NCBI GenBank assembly: GCA_963768415.1
Contig: CAVYHX010000007.1
Coordinates: forward strand, 1 to 64,000
Direction: 5' to 3'
DNA from: CAVYHX01 sp963768415
GTDB taxonomy: Bacteria; Pseudomonadota; Gammaproteobacteria; UBA9214
DNA length: 64,000 bases
Each line of letters opens with the position of its first letter. The first letter of the stretch is position 1. The notes under the pieces were generated by a model. It did no database searches and was not told the DNA's origin. It saw only the letters and a program-made list of their open reading frames with translations. Below are positions 1-9,386 of this stretch, piece after piece. Made by a program: the position numbers and the translations under genes.

Positions 1-2
1 CC

Positions 3-550
3 GCCAAGCTGGACAAAATTGAACATCGCCTGGAAGAAACAAAAGCAGAAGATCTTGCGGATTTCAAAAGGCGCTTCAGGAGTGTTCTCTCCTTTCGGAA
101 GCGAGAAACGTTCCTCTGTCTGGGCGCGAGGACAGGAACGGAAGTCGAAGCTTTCCACTCAACCGGACACTTCGCGATCGGGATCGACCTGAATCCGGGA
201 AAAGACAACCTCTATGTACTGCAAGGCGACTTCCACAATTCGTTTTTCCGGATGGATCGGTCGACGCAATCTATACAAACGTTCTGGATCATGTATTCGA
301 TCTTGAACGGTTGTTGGCGGAAATTCGACGTTTGCTACGCCCCGGAGGATTGTTTATAGCGGACGTATTACAAGGCTATGAGGAAGGTTTCGTGCCGGGT
401 GCGTACGAGGCGACGCACTGGGCCACCAAACAGATCCTGTTCGACAAGATTCTTGGCATTTCAGGATTCACCCTTGAGGAAGTGCGCGATCTGGGCCAGG
501 TCCGGCGCGATCACTGGACACAGGCGGTATTCAGAAAGCCCGCCAACTGA
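3..550 (+). CDS. Class I SAM-dependent methyltransferase, 5'-truncated, one frameshift
   Basis: The gene enters from the left edge, so its start is not visible. The first frame has an acidic glycine motif (LCLGARTGTEV, then GIDLNP), which is SAM-binding motif I and the acidic residue after strand 2 of a Rossmann methyltransferase. The second frame has LLRPGGLFIADV, the typical post-motif III block. The two frames join at the T-run at 243-247, where one missing base explains the shift; the joined protein reads smoothly through SVDAIYTNVLDHVFDLERLL. The substrate is unknown. The gene lies 12 bases upstream of a 2OG-Fe(II) oxygenase on the same strand, so the two probably form an operon. The family call is firm. 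The frameshift is more likely a sequencing error than gene decay. Confidence 0.8.
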
Positions 551-562
551 CAGGACCAGCCC

Positions 563-1324
563 TTGTTCTTTTCCTACGATCATCTGAAATTCAGGTACGA
601 GCCCTTCCCTATCGGCATCGCAAAGCCGTTGATGGATCCGGCCGTTTATAAGGAATTTGTCGACAGCTATCCCGACAAGGAATTGTTTGCCTATATCTCC
701 AAGCTTGGGAAAAAAATACGCGCTCTCGGAACGCTTCAATCCCAGGTTATACTGGGAGTTTATTCGAACCAATCATCCGTGGAAAGAACTCCATCAATGG
801 ATCAAAAGCGACCAGTTCATTATCGGCGTTTTTGATGCTCTGAAGGCGCGAAGCACATAGAGCTGGATTACGATCCATCGCCGTCGCCAATCAAACGGCT
901 AAGACGCTTTCTGCCGGATTTTTCCAGTAAACGTTCGCCGATAAGATGGGCGCATCCTCGGGCCCATTTTGAGTTTTCCATGTTACCGGCTGACGGCGGT
1001 AATATCCTCCCCCACACGGATAGCCCTACAAAGATCATTACGCTGATCATTTCGATGCTGAATGAAGGAGAGTGGGATCCCGCCTTTGGAGGAGGCACCG
1101 ACGTCAATCGCCCTGCACGCGTAGAACACTACTTCAATCAGATAAACCGGCAGGCAGGGTTCGAAGACATGGCGGAAATTATAGACACCTGTGATTTTAC
1201 GGCGAATCAGGCGGTAATATTTATCAAGACCTTTAACTCATGGCACTCGGTACGCCCCATGAAGGGTATCGGCTCATCCACAATTCGCAGAACACTGACA
1301 ATAAATGTCGAAAGTTATATGTGA
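563..1324 (+). CDS. 2-oxoglutarate/Fe(II)-dependent oxygenase (prolyl-hydroxylase-like), two frameshifts
   Basis: The protein of about 253 aa is spread over three frames. Shifts lie in the A-run near 709-717 and near 850-860. The C-terminal half shows the iron triad of the double-stranded beta-helix oxygenases: HTDSP (His-x-Asp), then a distal His in NSWHSVRPM, and an Arg in RRTLTIN that would bind the 2-oxoglutarate carboxylate. A TTG at 563 is the apparent start. The family hydroxylates protein side chains or small molecules; the nearby methyltransferase and surface-sugar genes suggest tailoring of a secreted or envelope molecule, which is inference. The gene ends head-on to the YidC-like gene, with a gap of about 20 bases. 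Confidence 0.75.
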
Positions 1325-1343
1325 TGCAAATTTGCAGCTGGCG

Positions 1344-2902
1344 CTAGGCAGTCTGTTTTATCCTGTTCTCGATCACCTGCTGCAGGAGCTGGAAGCAAAC
1401 TGAACACAGCCAGTATAAAACCAGCGCGGCCGGGAAGGAGTAAAACAGTATAAAAAAAGAGCCGCCATGCCAAACAAACTACCTGAGCGCGTTTTGTTGA
1501 CCGAGGTCCGCGCCGCATAGAATGTTGAAAGCACCGTGACGCCTGCCATGAAAAAGGGCAAAAGATTGAAATAAGCGCCAAAAAACGGCAAATCAATACC
1601 TAGTGGAAACAGGCGATCCGATAACGAGAGGTCATCGAACCATAGAAAAGGCACTCCGCTCAATTCCGGAGCCTCACCGAGCACATTGAAAAGAGCTATG
1701 AGAACGGGAATCTGAACAAACAAACCCAGCATGCCTTTAAATGGCGCAAGCTGGTCGTACTTCTCTCTCTCATACAGCGCGACCACCTGTTGGCTCCGCT
1801 CAATTCCACTGTATTCTTCTCTCACCTTCTTTAGCAGAGGTTTAATTCTTTCCTGCTGCTGACTTGCTAGTTCCTGGTAGTGCAAGGAGATTCGCGTGAC
1901 TGGTATGATCAGAACGCGGACTGCTAATGCCATAAGAATGATGGCAATGCCCCAGTTCCCCGACAACTTGAACAAATAGCTCAGCAGCTGCCATATCACG
2001 TAGCATACCCATCGGAACCATTCCCACAGATTTATAAGCACGACGCTGTCCAGTGCGGGGGTAATCGACGACAATAGATCCCACTGTTTGGGAGCAATCA
2101 CGCAGTCAAAAGCTATTGTTGTTGATTCACCGGGTTCAAGCCGCTCGGGTAGAGCCTGGCTGGCCTTGGTAAATGTCAGCACCAGGGTAGAGGGCGTAGG
2201 CGTTTTATCCCCGCTCTCTTTACCAGATAATGTTTCTTCAACACCAGGCTCGACATTTCCCGGAGGTTGCAATCTGATTGCCATAACATAAAGGCGGTTA
2301 ACCCATCCCAGCCATTGCACAGGCTCCGGGGGAGAAAATCCCTTTAATGCCTCGAGATCAATTCTTTGTGCACCATTCTTACTGCTTGCAAAGAAATCTC
2401 TATAGGCATAGATCCACGCTCCATAACCGCCACCTTCGTCATCTAATTCATTAAATCCCGAGGCAAAATGAAACGCGGGCATGAGCATCGAGGCCAGATC
2501 GATGGCCGTGCTGGAATCATTGATCAACTGATAACGTATCGATAACTCATAAGGTGAGGTGCCACCGCTGACATGGCGCAGGACAGTCAGCCCCTGGTTG
2601 GCGTAACGGGTTTCAACCAAAGGCTCACCGACTTCGTCTTTGGCAATCCGGTTACCAAGAAAACGCGGTTGAATCAGCCAATCCTGCGAAAGAAGATTCC
2701 CCTCAGCGAGCACAGTGACACTCCGCGGGGCCCTGCCTTTGATCTGATTGACGACATCGATATGGCCGATACGCCCGGTCTCATTGTCGACCGTTATAAT
2801 CAAACCCGGGGTTGTTAGTACCTGATCCGCGTGCACTGCGTCCAGGGTCGTACAAATCAGGACAACCCCGAACAGACCCATGATCCGCGCTACTTTCAGC
2901 AA
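1344..2902 (-). CDS. YidC/Oxa1-type membrane insertase paralogue (about 518 aa), frameshift near C-terminus
   Basis: Residues 1-25 form a cleavable-looking signal peptide (LFGVVLICTTLDAVHA) rather than the usual long first transmembrane anchor. A large periplasmic beta domain follows (about 26-300). The Oxa1 core comes next: SGNWGIAIILMALAVR contains the arginine that sits in the hydrophilic groove of YidC, followed by the charged coiled-coil (QERIKPLLKKVREEY) and FKGMLGLFVQIPVLIALF. A T-run (minus strand) at about 1447-1453 shifts the frame; rejoined, the end reads ILFYSFPAALVLYWLCSV and stops at 1344. The tail lacks the basic ribosome-binding extension. It is not in the usual rpmH-rnpA-yidC-mnmE setting, so it is probably a second, specialised copy. 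Confidence 0.85.
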
Positions 2903-3001
2903 TCCCGATACCCCCTGGAACTATTGTGGTTCTTGTGTGTGCTGGTAACGCACCGTATACTTCGGCCGTCAACGTTCAGCCCCGGATCTTACGAGACAAT
3001 T

Positions 3002-3256
3002 ATGCCTAACATCCAGAAAAACAGATTATTTATCGTCGGCGCAACGTCACTTGCCGCCGGGATCTGGGCCCTTCCGGCATATGCTTATCTCGACCCCGGC
3101 ACTGGCAGCATGCTGATTCAGGGCATTATTGGCGCTATTGCGGCCGTGGGCGTCACCCTTAAACTTTACTGGCACAAGATCAAATTGATGATCAGTGGAC
3201 GTAAACCAAAAGATGAAAAAACCGGCGAATCCCGGGAATCAGACATAAAAAGCTAG
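3002..3256 (+). CDS. Small membrane protein with YLDPGTGSMLIQ motif
   Basis: An 84-aa protein. Residues 1-29 look like a signal peptide (LFIVGATSLAAGIWALPAYA). It is followed by YLDPGTGSMLIQGIIG, a hydrophobic segment (GAIAAVGVTLKLYW) and a basic/acidic hydrophilic tail. Short proteins with this DPGTGS start recur beside surface-polysaccharide and AlkP-type genes, but I know of no assigned function. It is divergent from the YidC paralogue (100 bases apart) and its stop overlaps the 3' end of the downstream minus-strand fusion gene by 4 bases. ATG 3002 is chosen because the signal peptide begins there. Confidence 0.7.
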   Translation: MPNIQKNRLFIVGATSLAAGIWALPAYAYLDPGTGSMLIQGIIGAIAAVGVTLKLYWHKIKLMISGRKPKDEKTGESRESDIKS

Positions 3257-4659
3257 ACCTTCGCTGCAAGCACCTGCTTTCTTTCTAACAGGTACAACGT
3301 ACGCTCCGACCCCTCCAGCTTTTCCGCTGACAAGATAGTGAAATACCGGCTGAACGCCTGTTCAAAGCCGGCTTGATTGTAATCGGGAAATACATCTTCA
3401 CGTGTAGCCAGCAGTCGCTTGACCTGTGAGTCGGATTTCGGAACAAACTCGATTATAAGAAAGTTACAAAGATCGCTGAAAAACTCCGCCGCCAAAGCCA
3501 GGGGCACATTGTTCGATATGGCGATGTGATGGATGATCGCCAACGCCATACCTACATCCACATCATGGCGCTCTGCGAAAGACATTCGCTCCTTGTTCGC
3601 CCAGCCGATGGAAGGACTCGGGTTGGTCAGATCCTGAGTCAACGGCAGGATAGCGTGCTCGGAATTTTCAACCGCCTCCCGGTAATTCTTGTCGACAGCA
3701 ACATCATCTATGTCGTGCGCCAATACAAAATAGCCTTGTTTGATTGCCAAACGACTGAACCTGCCGGTATTGGCACCAAAGTCAGCTGCGGTTGGAGAGG
3801 TGTCCGGCTTATGATCCGCCAGGAACTTCGATACCAGCCGTTCCTTGTTCTTCATCGACGCATCGACATAATTGGTATCCTGGTAGTAGTCACCCCATTC
3901 CGTGATTGCATGTTTCCAGACCAGAGAATTGACAGCATTCCGCAAGCTGGAAAGTAAACCATCCAGTTGAGTACGTCCGATGGTCGCCCGCACGCTGTTT
4001 TTCTGCTCCCTGCCCGAATCCTTATATTTATGCTGGGCTCTGGCATGAAGATGGATGTGGGCCAGCAGCGAATAATTAAACCAGGTACGACGTGGCAACA
4101 AACTGCTGGTCAAATCCAGGGGAACACCATCGATAAAAGACCGCGACAAGCGCAGCAGTCGATAATCGCGGTAGACGATCAGGGCCAATGGCGCCAGGAA
4201 ATGCTGGCAAAATTGTCGATAGGCTACCCATGGGTTCCCTTCCCGATATTTCTCGAAAGAAAGCGTATCGATAAATATGGGGCGACCCTGATGGAACTGT
4301 ACGTTGTAGGCTGAAGCATCCTTCAGACACAGGCCATACTTCATCGCCTGTATCTGGATATCCATGGTCAGCAACGCCGCATCTTTCAGCTGGCTGAAGG
4401 ACCACTCATAGGGATAGGAGATATAGCGGAGCTGTTCCGGCTCAAGAATCTTGTAACAATCCCCCTTTCCTGCATCCCCGGTTTCCCTGTGCGTGATCAG
4501 CCATTTTTTTTCCACCAAAGCATCGTACAAGCCGGAACTCATAAGCAGATCATAGTTTTCCTTGTAGACCTGATTAACCTGCCGCATGACCTTGCCGTGT
4601 TCCTTGAAGAGGAAACCGCTGGGGTCTCTGAAGGATGATGCCAGTCGACTGTTATTCAC
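3253..4659 (-). CDS. Kinase-like domain fused to class I methyltransferase (NoeA-like)
   Basis: A two-domain protein. The N-terminal half contains CLKDASAYNVQF, which resembles an Asp...Asn kinase catalytic loop, and PIFIDTLSFEKY, which sits where a kinase has its metal-binding DFG aspartate. The C-terminal half is a Rossmann methyltransferase (AADFGANTGRFSRLA, then AHDIDD, then FLIIEFVP). This layout is known from nodulation-type NoeA-related proteins whose reaction is unclear. I place the start at GTG 4659 because GGAG lies 5 bases upstream and the conserved part begins at NNSRLASSFRDPSG; a TTG at 4713 is an alternative. No frameshift is seen. It is divergent from the AlkP-like gene. Confidence 0.7.
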   Translation of the reverse strand: MNNSRLASSFRDPSGFLFKEHGKVMRQVNQVYKENYDLLMSSGLYDALVEKKWLITHRETGDAGKGDCYKILEPEQLRYISYPYEWSFSQLKDAALLTMDIQIQAMKYGLCLKDASAYNVQFHQGRPIFIDTLSFEKYREGNPWVAYRQFCQHFLAPLALIVYRDYRLLRLSRSFIDGVPLDLTSSLLPRRTWFNYSLLAHIHLHARAQHKYKDSGREQKNSVRATIGRTQLDGLLSSLRNAVNSLVWKHAITEWGDYYQDTNYVDASMKNKERLVSKFLADHKPDTSPTAADFGANTGRFSRLAIKQGYFVLAHDIDDVAVDKNYREAVENSEHAILPLTQDLTNPSPSIGWANKERMSFAERHDVDVGMALAIIHHIAISNNVPLALAAEFFSDLCNFLIIEFVPKSDSQVKRLLATREDVFPDYNQAGFEQAFSRYFTILSAEKLEGSERTLYLLERKQVLAAKV

Positions 4660-4813
4660 GCGCACTCCGGGCCAGAAATTGAACGGGGTTCCACACACTT
4701 CCCCGTGCTGCAAAAATATATCATTTTACAGAGAGAGGTACCGACAGTATTATTATTTTCATCAGTTCATCATCGCAAGCTCAAGGCTGCATAATGCTTC
4801 TATCGGTCCGGAA

Positions 4814-6458
4814 ATGACGACACCCGAAATGGATCAGGCCGTGAAGGCATCGCCTTCGTCCGACGGCCTGAAGGATTTTTCCGTTCGCCTGATCGCCTGT
4901 TTCCTCATTCTGTGGACCCCGTTTTTCTTCTTCTCAGACTTTCGCGGTCACCCCGCCCCGGCGACAGCGCTGATCTATTCCGCGATCCTGTTTGCCCTGG
5001 CAGCGCTTTTTTTTTGCCCTGCTCATGGGCCCCGGAAAGAGCATCCGGCGTGTCGCGGTTTTCACGCTGATTGTCTGTCTGTTCCTTGATCTGCAGGCTC
5101 CCTGGTTCGATGATGCCGCAGCCCTCGGGACTGCGGTCCTGATCGCCGGCGTATTCTGGCTGCTCAGGGAGCATCTGGCGCTGATCCTGGTGAGCCTGTT
5201 TGCAACCGTGCTTGTCACCAGCGCCCTCACCACGCCGGGCGGCCAATATGTCGATCACTGGACAGTTACAGAGCAGGGTGGCGACGACGCTGCGACCGCG
5301 AGCGGAATGATCGTCCATTTGATTCTCGACGAATTTGCAGGCCTTGCGGGCATTCCTGATGACATCGCCGGTGGTCGCGAGCTGAAAGCTGAAATCAAGG
5401 AGTTTTTTCAGAGCTACGGCTTTTCGCTTCAAACCCGTGCGATCAGCGAATATGCATCCTCGCGGGCTTCGATTTCCGGCATGCTGAATTTTGATGCCGG
5501 CGAAGCCCCGGAGAAGCATTACCACGGCAAGCACCCGTTCATCATGAAGAACAACGCCTACTTCGAACACCTGCATCAGCGCGGCTACAAGATCAATGTC
5601 TATCAATCGACCTATCTCGACTTCTGTGCAGAAACACCCGTTCCCCTGGCTTCCTGCTTCAACTACCGCTATGACGGTACCGACTGGTTGCGCACGGCCA
5701 CCCTGAGCGACTTTCGGAAAATGTCCGTCCTGCTTGGTATGTATCTGAACCTGCCAGGCCTGTTTGAATCGGGCTGGAAGTCGTATGTTAAATTGCGCGG
5801 CCAGGCGCAAAGGATTGGCGTTTCTCTCCCGACGATCCTGGCCTGGGACGGTAACCCGTCGCCGATCACTGCGGTGTCCGCGCTCGATCATCTTCGCGAG
5901 CCAGTCCTGGAAGCGCCGCAAGGCACAGCACATTTCGCCCACCTGTTGCTGCCGCACGGTCCCTATGTCTATGACGCGGAATGCAACCTCCGGGGTCCCC
6001 CATTCGGCTGGCTCAGCAGCCACCCTTTGCATGAGAAGGACAACACGCAAGCCGGCCGCGCGCTCAGATATCAACAGTATTTTGTCCAGGTTCAATGCAC
6101 GCTCAGGCAACTACAGCAGCTCTTCGACGGATTGAAGGCGGAAGGTAAATGGGCGGATACCGAAATTATTCTGCATAGCGATCATGGATCACGTATCTAC
6201 GCGACCGCCCCGCGCAGCAAGAACCGGGAACGCCTGAACGCACAGGATCTGGCTGACGGTTTCAACACGCTATTTGCCGTGAAATCGCCCCATGCCCAGG
6301 CAATCGCAGACGATACAACGGTGCCGGTCTCCCGGCTGTTGGCCAGGTTGATCGGCGCAGACGTGCAAGCCAGCGGCGAAGATCACCCACCCGTGGTCTA
6401 CCTGCAGAGCCAGGACGACGAACCCTGGATGGCATTCCCCTGGGAGGAAACGCGCTAA
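4814..6458 (+). CDS. AlkP-superfamily (sulfatase-like) membrane hydrolase, one frameshift
   Basis: About 547 aa. The N-terminus has four or five membrane spans (for example IACFLILWTPFFFFSDF and VAVFTLIVCLFLDLQAPWF). The periplasmic C-terminal half ends with alkaline-phosphatase-fold motifs: AHLLLPHGPYVYD and EIILHSDHGSRI, the latter matching the metal-binding Asp-His near the end of sulfatase-type enzymes. The architecture matches phosphoethanolamine or glycerophosphate transferases and sulfatases that act on lipid A or glycans; the exact donor cannot be read. A 9-T run at 5007-5015 shifts the frame, and 8 T would restore one reading frame. ATG 4814 starts the acidic N-terminus. The 100-base gap to the divergent fusion gene presumably holds both promoters. 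Confidence 0.75.
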
Positions 6459-6615
6459 CCCGATGCTTTGTCGCGCTCGTACAGATCAATTGAACCCCAG
6501 TCTCTTTTACGACCAGCTGCCCGGAAGACAGCTTTCAGCGCGCCATTCCAGGTGAAAAAACAGCTGGTTCATGATGCGTTATCGCGTTTTGCCAAAGTGG
6601 CGCGTTCGATCGCAC

Positions 6616-6830
6616 ATGAACACCCTACTCGAAAAGCTGACCAGATTCCTCGTCCTTGTCCTCGGACTGCTGTTCTGGCTGTCCCGGAGAAAAAAATCCG
6701 CGTCGACCGCTGGCTTCGCGGGCGCGAGGAATTCCGCAAGCTGAAACTGGCCGACGCGGTGATCGTGTCGTTCGGCAAGAGCAGGCCGCACCTGGCTGCG
6801 GGTGATGCTGTCGCGCTTCTAGCAGGTCAA
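6616..6830 (+). pseudogene. N-terminal fragment of a membrane-anchored sulfotransferase
   Basis: Joining frames gives one N-terminal hydrophobic segment (RFLVLVLGLLFWLS), then RVDRWLRGREEFRKLK, then VIVSFGKSGRTWLRVML. The last string is the PAPS-binding P-loop of sulfotransferases (usual form KSGTTWL/KSGRTWL). Three lesions are visible: an A-run shift near 6690-6697, one extra base near 6780, and an in-frame TAG at 6820-6822 where the family has an aromatic residue after LSRF. Just past the stop the sequence switches to an IS91-type transposase, and the rest of the sulfotransferase is absent. This loss of sequence cannot be explained by base-calling errors alone, so I call it a pseudogene. 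Confidence 0.65.
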
Positions 6831-7316
6831 GCTGTTTTTGGACGAAGTGTATGCGGGTGGTCGTGATCATCTGCGTTTTCAGCGGGTGAAGGCCCCGACA
6901 AGGCCGAACTGGAAAGCCTCGTACACACTTTGAGCGAGCGGGTCGGCCGATACCTGGAGCGACAAGGGTTGCTGGTGCGCGATATGGACAACAGCTATCT
7001 TGCGTTGGAGCCCCAGGATGAGACCGGTCTGGAGCAGGTGCTTGGCAGTTCAATTACCTACCGCATCGCGATCGGTCCGCACCAGGGCCGCAAGGCCTTC
7101 AGTCTGCAGACCCTGCCGCAGCAGGGTTGCCTGGAAGAGAGCAGCGCCCGGGTGGCGAAAGCGTCGGATTTCTCGCTGCATGCCGGGGTGGCCGCCGGGG
7201 CCCGCGAGCGGCAAAAGCTCGAGCGGCTGTGCCGTTACATCACCCGTCCGGCCATAGCCGAGAAACGGTTGTCGCTGGCCACCCAGGGCTAGGTACTGTT
7301 ATCAGCTCAAGGGTAG
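6831..7316 (+). mobile_element. Truncated IS91-family (Y2 transposase) remnant
   Basis: The translation LFLDEVYAGGRDHLRFQRVK, then ERVGRYLERQGLLVRD, LGSSITYRIAIGP, FSLHAGVAAGARERQKLERL and CRYITRPAIAEKRLSL is the central block of IS91-family transposases. Frame shifts occur near the C-run at about 6890 and at 7291, after which RYCYQLK is still readable. The conserved block that normally follows (TPYRDGTTHVIFEP and beyond) is missing, and both the N-terminus and the element ends are gone. It abuts a broken sulfotransferase gene. IS91 elements move by rolling-circle replication and can carry flanking DNA. The 235 bases from 7317 to the next gene show no recognisable gene. Confidence 0.8.
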
Positions 7317-7551
7317 TAGTTGATTGCCTGATGCGCTGCGCTATGCGTTCCAGTTCCTCCGGTGCCTGGGCGCTGACAAACAGTGCCGTGACCGGTCATT
7401 GCAGTGTCAGCAGCGTTGTTTCCTGCGCGCCGTCTTGCTGTCGATGCCACCTCGTTGGGCCGCATTAGCGGAACTTTGAGCTGCAGGATATGATCTACAT
7501 GGAAATATAACGATACCCCATGATTCTGAACAACCCTGCCACTTGAGGTAA

Positions 7552-8424
7552 TACGTCATCTCTCAAAAAACCGGACCCGCGCGGTACTTTGCCAGCCTGC
7601 TCCTGCTGACAATCGCACTGCCGGTCAGCGGCCTTGCCGACCCCGTCAACAGCTTGCCCGGCTGGAGCGAAGTGTCGTTCGAACGGCACTCGATTTGGGT
7701 TACCGCGCGCTCAAAACTTTCCATCGCGGCGCGCAACGATGATCAGTTGGGCGCAGTCTGGGTGTTGCAGGTGGAAGAATCCATTGCTGGAAATCGCGCG
7801 CAGGAGACGCAGCTGATGACCCCCGGAAGCGGGTGTTTGTTGCAGCGCAGCAGACTCACCAGCGGCAAGAACACGCGCTTGAAGGAGTATCGCTATGCGG
7901 CGGAGAAGTTGGTGCGGATTCGCCGTGAGCCGGATTCAGCGCGGGATTTGCCGTCCGCCCAGTGGCCAGTCTCGAGCCGCCGGGATATCTCTTACCCGGC
8001 ACTCGAGGAGGGTGCGGTACTGACCTCCATGCCCGCTTTGCTGCTGGCGGCCGGCAGCGTGGTAGAGGCACCCGGTCATGCGGCTACGGTATACGTGCAC
8101 GGCGACTTTAATTTCTACCGGGTGCGGCTGAGTGTGGTCGGCGAAGAACAGGTGGAGGTGGATTATTCGCTGGGCGGCGGGCTGCAACGGATGCAGGGCG
8201 AGCGCACGGCGATTGTTGTCGGCCTGCAAGTCGACCCGGTGGGCACGCCGCGAGGCGACCCGGAATTCAGCTTGCTGGGCCTCGGCGGCCAGGTTTCCAT
8301 CCTGCTGGACGAGCAGTCCCGGCTGCCCCTGCAGGTGCGGGGCAGGGCGCCGCGAATTGGGGAGACCTACATCAACCTGGTAGCCGCCGACATCGGCCCG
8401 ACTCCCCGGGAACAGCTGCCTTGA
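7552..8424 (+). CDS. Predicted secreted protein of unknown function
   Basis: About 290 aa. The N-terminus has a signal-peptide-like stretch (YFASLLLLTIALPVSGLA) ahead of DPVNSLPGWSEVSFERHS, and the rest is soluble with alternating beta-like segments (ATVYVHGDFNFYRVRLSVV; PEFSLLGLGGQVSILLD). No ATG is in frame before the signal peptide. A GAGG at 7544-7547 sits just upstream, so the start is either non-canonical or damaged by an error near 7552-7561. The stop overlaps the TTG start of the lipid kinase by 4 bases (TTGA), which indicates translational coupling. I do not recognise the family. It could be a periplasmic partner of the lipid-modifying enzymes downstream. Confidence 0.6.
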   Translation, partial: YVISQKTGPARYFASLLLLTIALPVSGLADPVNSLPGWSEVSFERHSIWVTARSKLSIAARNDDQLGAVWVLQVEESIAGNRAQETQLMTPGSGCLLQRSRLTSGKNTRLKEYRYAAEKLVRIRREPDSARDLPSAQWPVSSRRDISYPALEEGAVLTSMPALLLAAGSVVEAPGHAATVYVHGDFNFYRVRLSVVGEEQVEVDYSLGGGLQRMQGERTAIVVGLQVDPVGTPRGDPEFSLLGLGGQVSILLDEQSRLPLQVRGRAPRIGETYINLVAADIGPTPREQLP

Positions 8425-9386
8425 CCCGGCCCGAATGTATCGAGATCGGCTTGATCAGCAATCCCAACAGCGGCCATAACAGGGACGAGTTCGCCAGGAT
8501 CGAGGCCCTGGTTGCCGGGCAACCAGCCATCCATCACGTCGTGACTCACTGCCCGGCCGACATTGCGCCCGCACTGGAGGCATTGTCCAGGCGGCGAGTG
8601 AAGGTGCTGGCGATCAATGGCGGGGATGGTACCGCAGCCGCCATACTGGGCCGGATGCTTGAGCAAGCCGTATTTGTGAAACCACCACTCATTGCCTTGT
8701 TGCCCGGCGGTACGGCGAACATGAATGCCGGGGATGTCGGTATCCGCGGCAGGCTGGTCCCGGCGATGCGGCGCTTTTGTAGCTGGTGCGAAGATCGGCA
8801 GGATGCGCATGACCGAATTGTCGAGCGGCCCCTGTTGCGGGTCCGGACCGGTGGAGCCTCCCACTACGGCATGTTTCTCGGCGCCGGGGCCGTGATGCAG
8901 GGTACCGAATATACCCACAGCGAAATTCATGCCCGTGGCCTGCGCGACGAGTTGAGCCTGGCCCTGGGTACCGCCAGGACGATTTGGGGGGTGTTGCGCG
9001 ACGACCCCCGGTTCACTCAGTCTGTGTCGATAAGCCTGCGCCTGGACGACGCTAGCGAACCGGCCACCCACGACGCCCTGATACTGGCTGTCAGCACGCT
9101 GCACAGACTGTTTTTCGGTATGCGCCCTTTCTGGGGCACCGGGCCCGGGCGCCTGCGCATGACGCTGGTTGAGCAACACTGCACCCGCTTCCTGCGGACA
9201 TTCATCTCCATCGTCCGGGGCCGCCCCAATCGCAATGCGGTTCCGCAGTCGGGCTATATCAGTCACAATGCCGACCGTATCCAGCTATCGATGGACGGTG
9301 GTCTCAATCTTGATGGCGAGATCATCCATGCCCGCGGCGCGGTCAGCATCGATACGACCGAGTCTCTGCGGTTTCTGCGGCTGTGA
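8421..9386 (+). CDS. Diacylglycerol-kinase-family lipid kinase
   Basis: A 321-aa protein of the DAGK/sphingosine-kinase/YegS superfamily. It starts GLISNPNSGHNR, carries the nucleotide-binding INGGDGTAAAILG and then LLPGGTANMNAGD, and has the C-terminal acidic strand FLRL region of the family. These enzymes phosphorylate the hydroxyl of diacylglycerol or related lipids at the inner membrane using ATP. The start is TTG 8421, forced by overlap with the upstream stop; the downstream gene starts at GTG 9383, overlapping this stop by 4 bases (GTGA). The three genes are therefore one tightly coupled unit. Whether the substrate is diacylglycerol or a special lipid of this locus is unknown. Confidence 0.9.
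   Translation: MTRPECIEIGLISNPNSGHNRDEFARIEALVAGQPAIHHVVTHCPADIAPALEALSRRRVKVLAINGGDGTAAAILGRMLEQAVFVKPPLIALLPGGTANMNAGDVGIRGRLVPAMRRFCSWCEDRQDAHDRIVERPLLRVRTGGASHYGMFLGAGAVMQGTEYTHSEIHARGLRDELSLALGTARTIWGVLRDDPRFTQSVSISLRLDDASEPATHDALILAVSTLHRLFFGMRPFWGTGPGRLRMTLVEQHCTRFLRTFISIVRGRPNRNAVPQSGYISHNADRIQLSMDGGLNLDGEIIHARGAVSIDTTESLRFLRL

Noticed and set aside
5003..5017. Programmed frameshifting at the T-run in the AlkP-like gene
   Set aside because: Similar homopolymer shifts occur in many unrelated genes in the window, so a sequencing error is simpler.
4905..6110. Long minus-strand frame opposite the AlkP-like gene
   Set aside because: No recognisable motif; the plus-strand gene has membrane spans and catalytic motifs.
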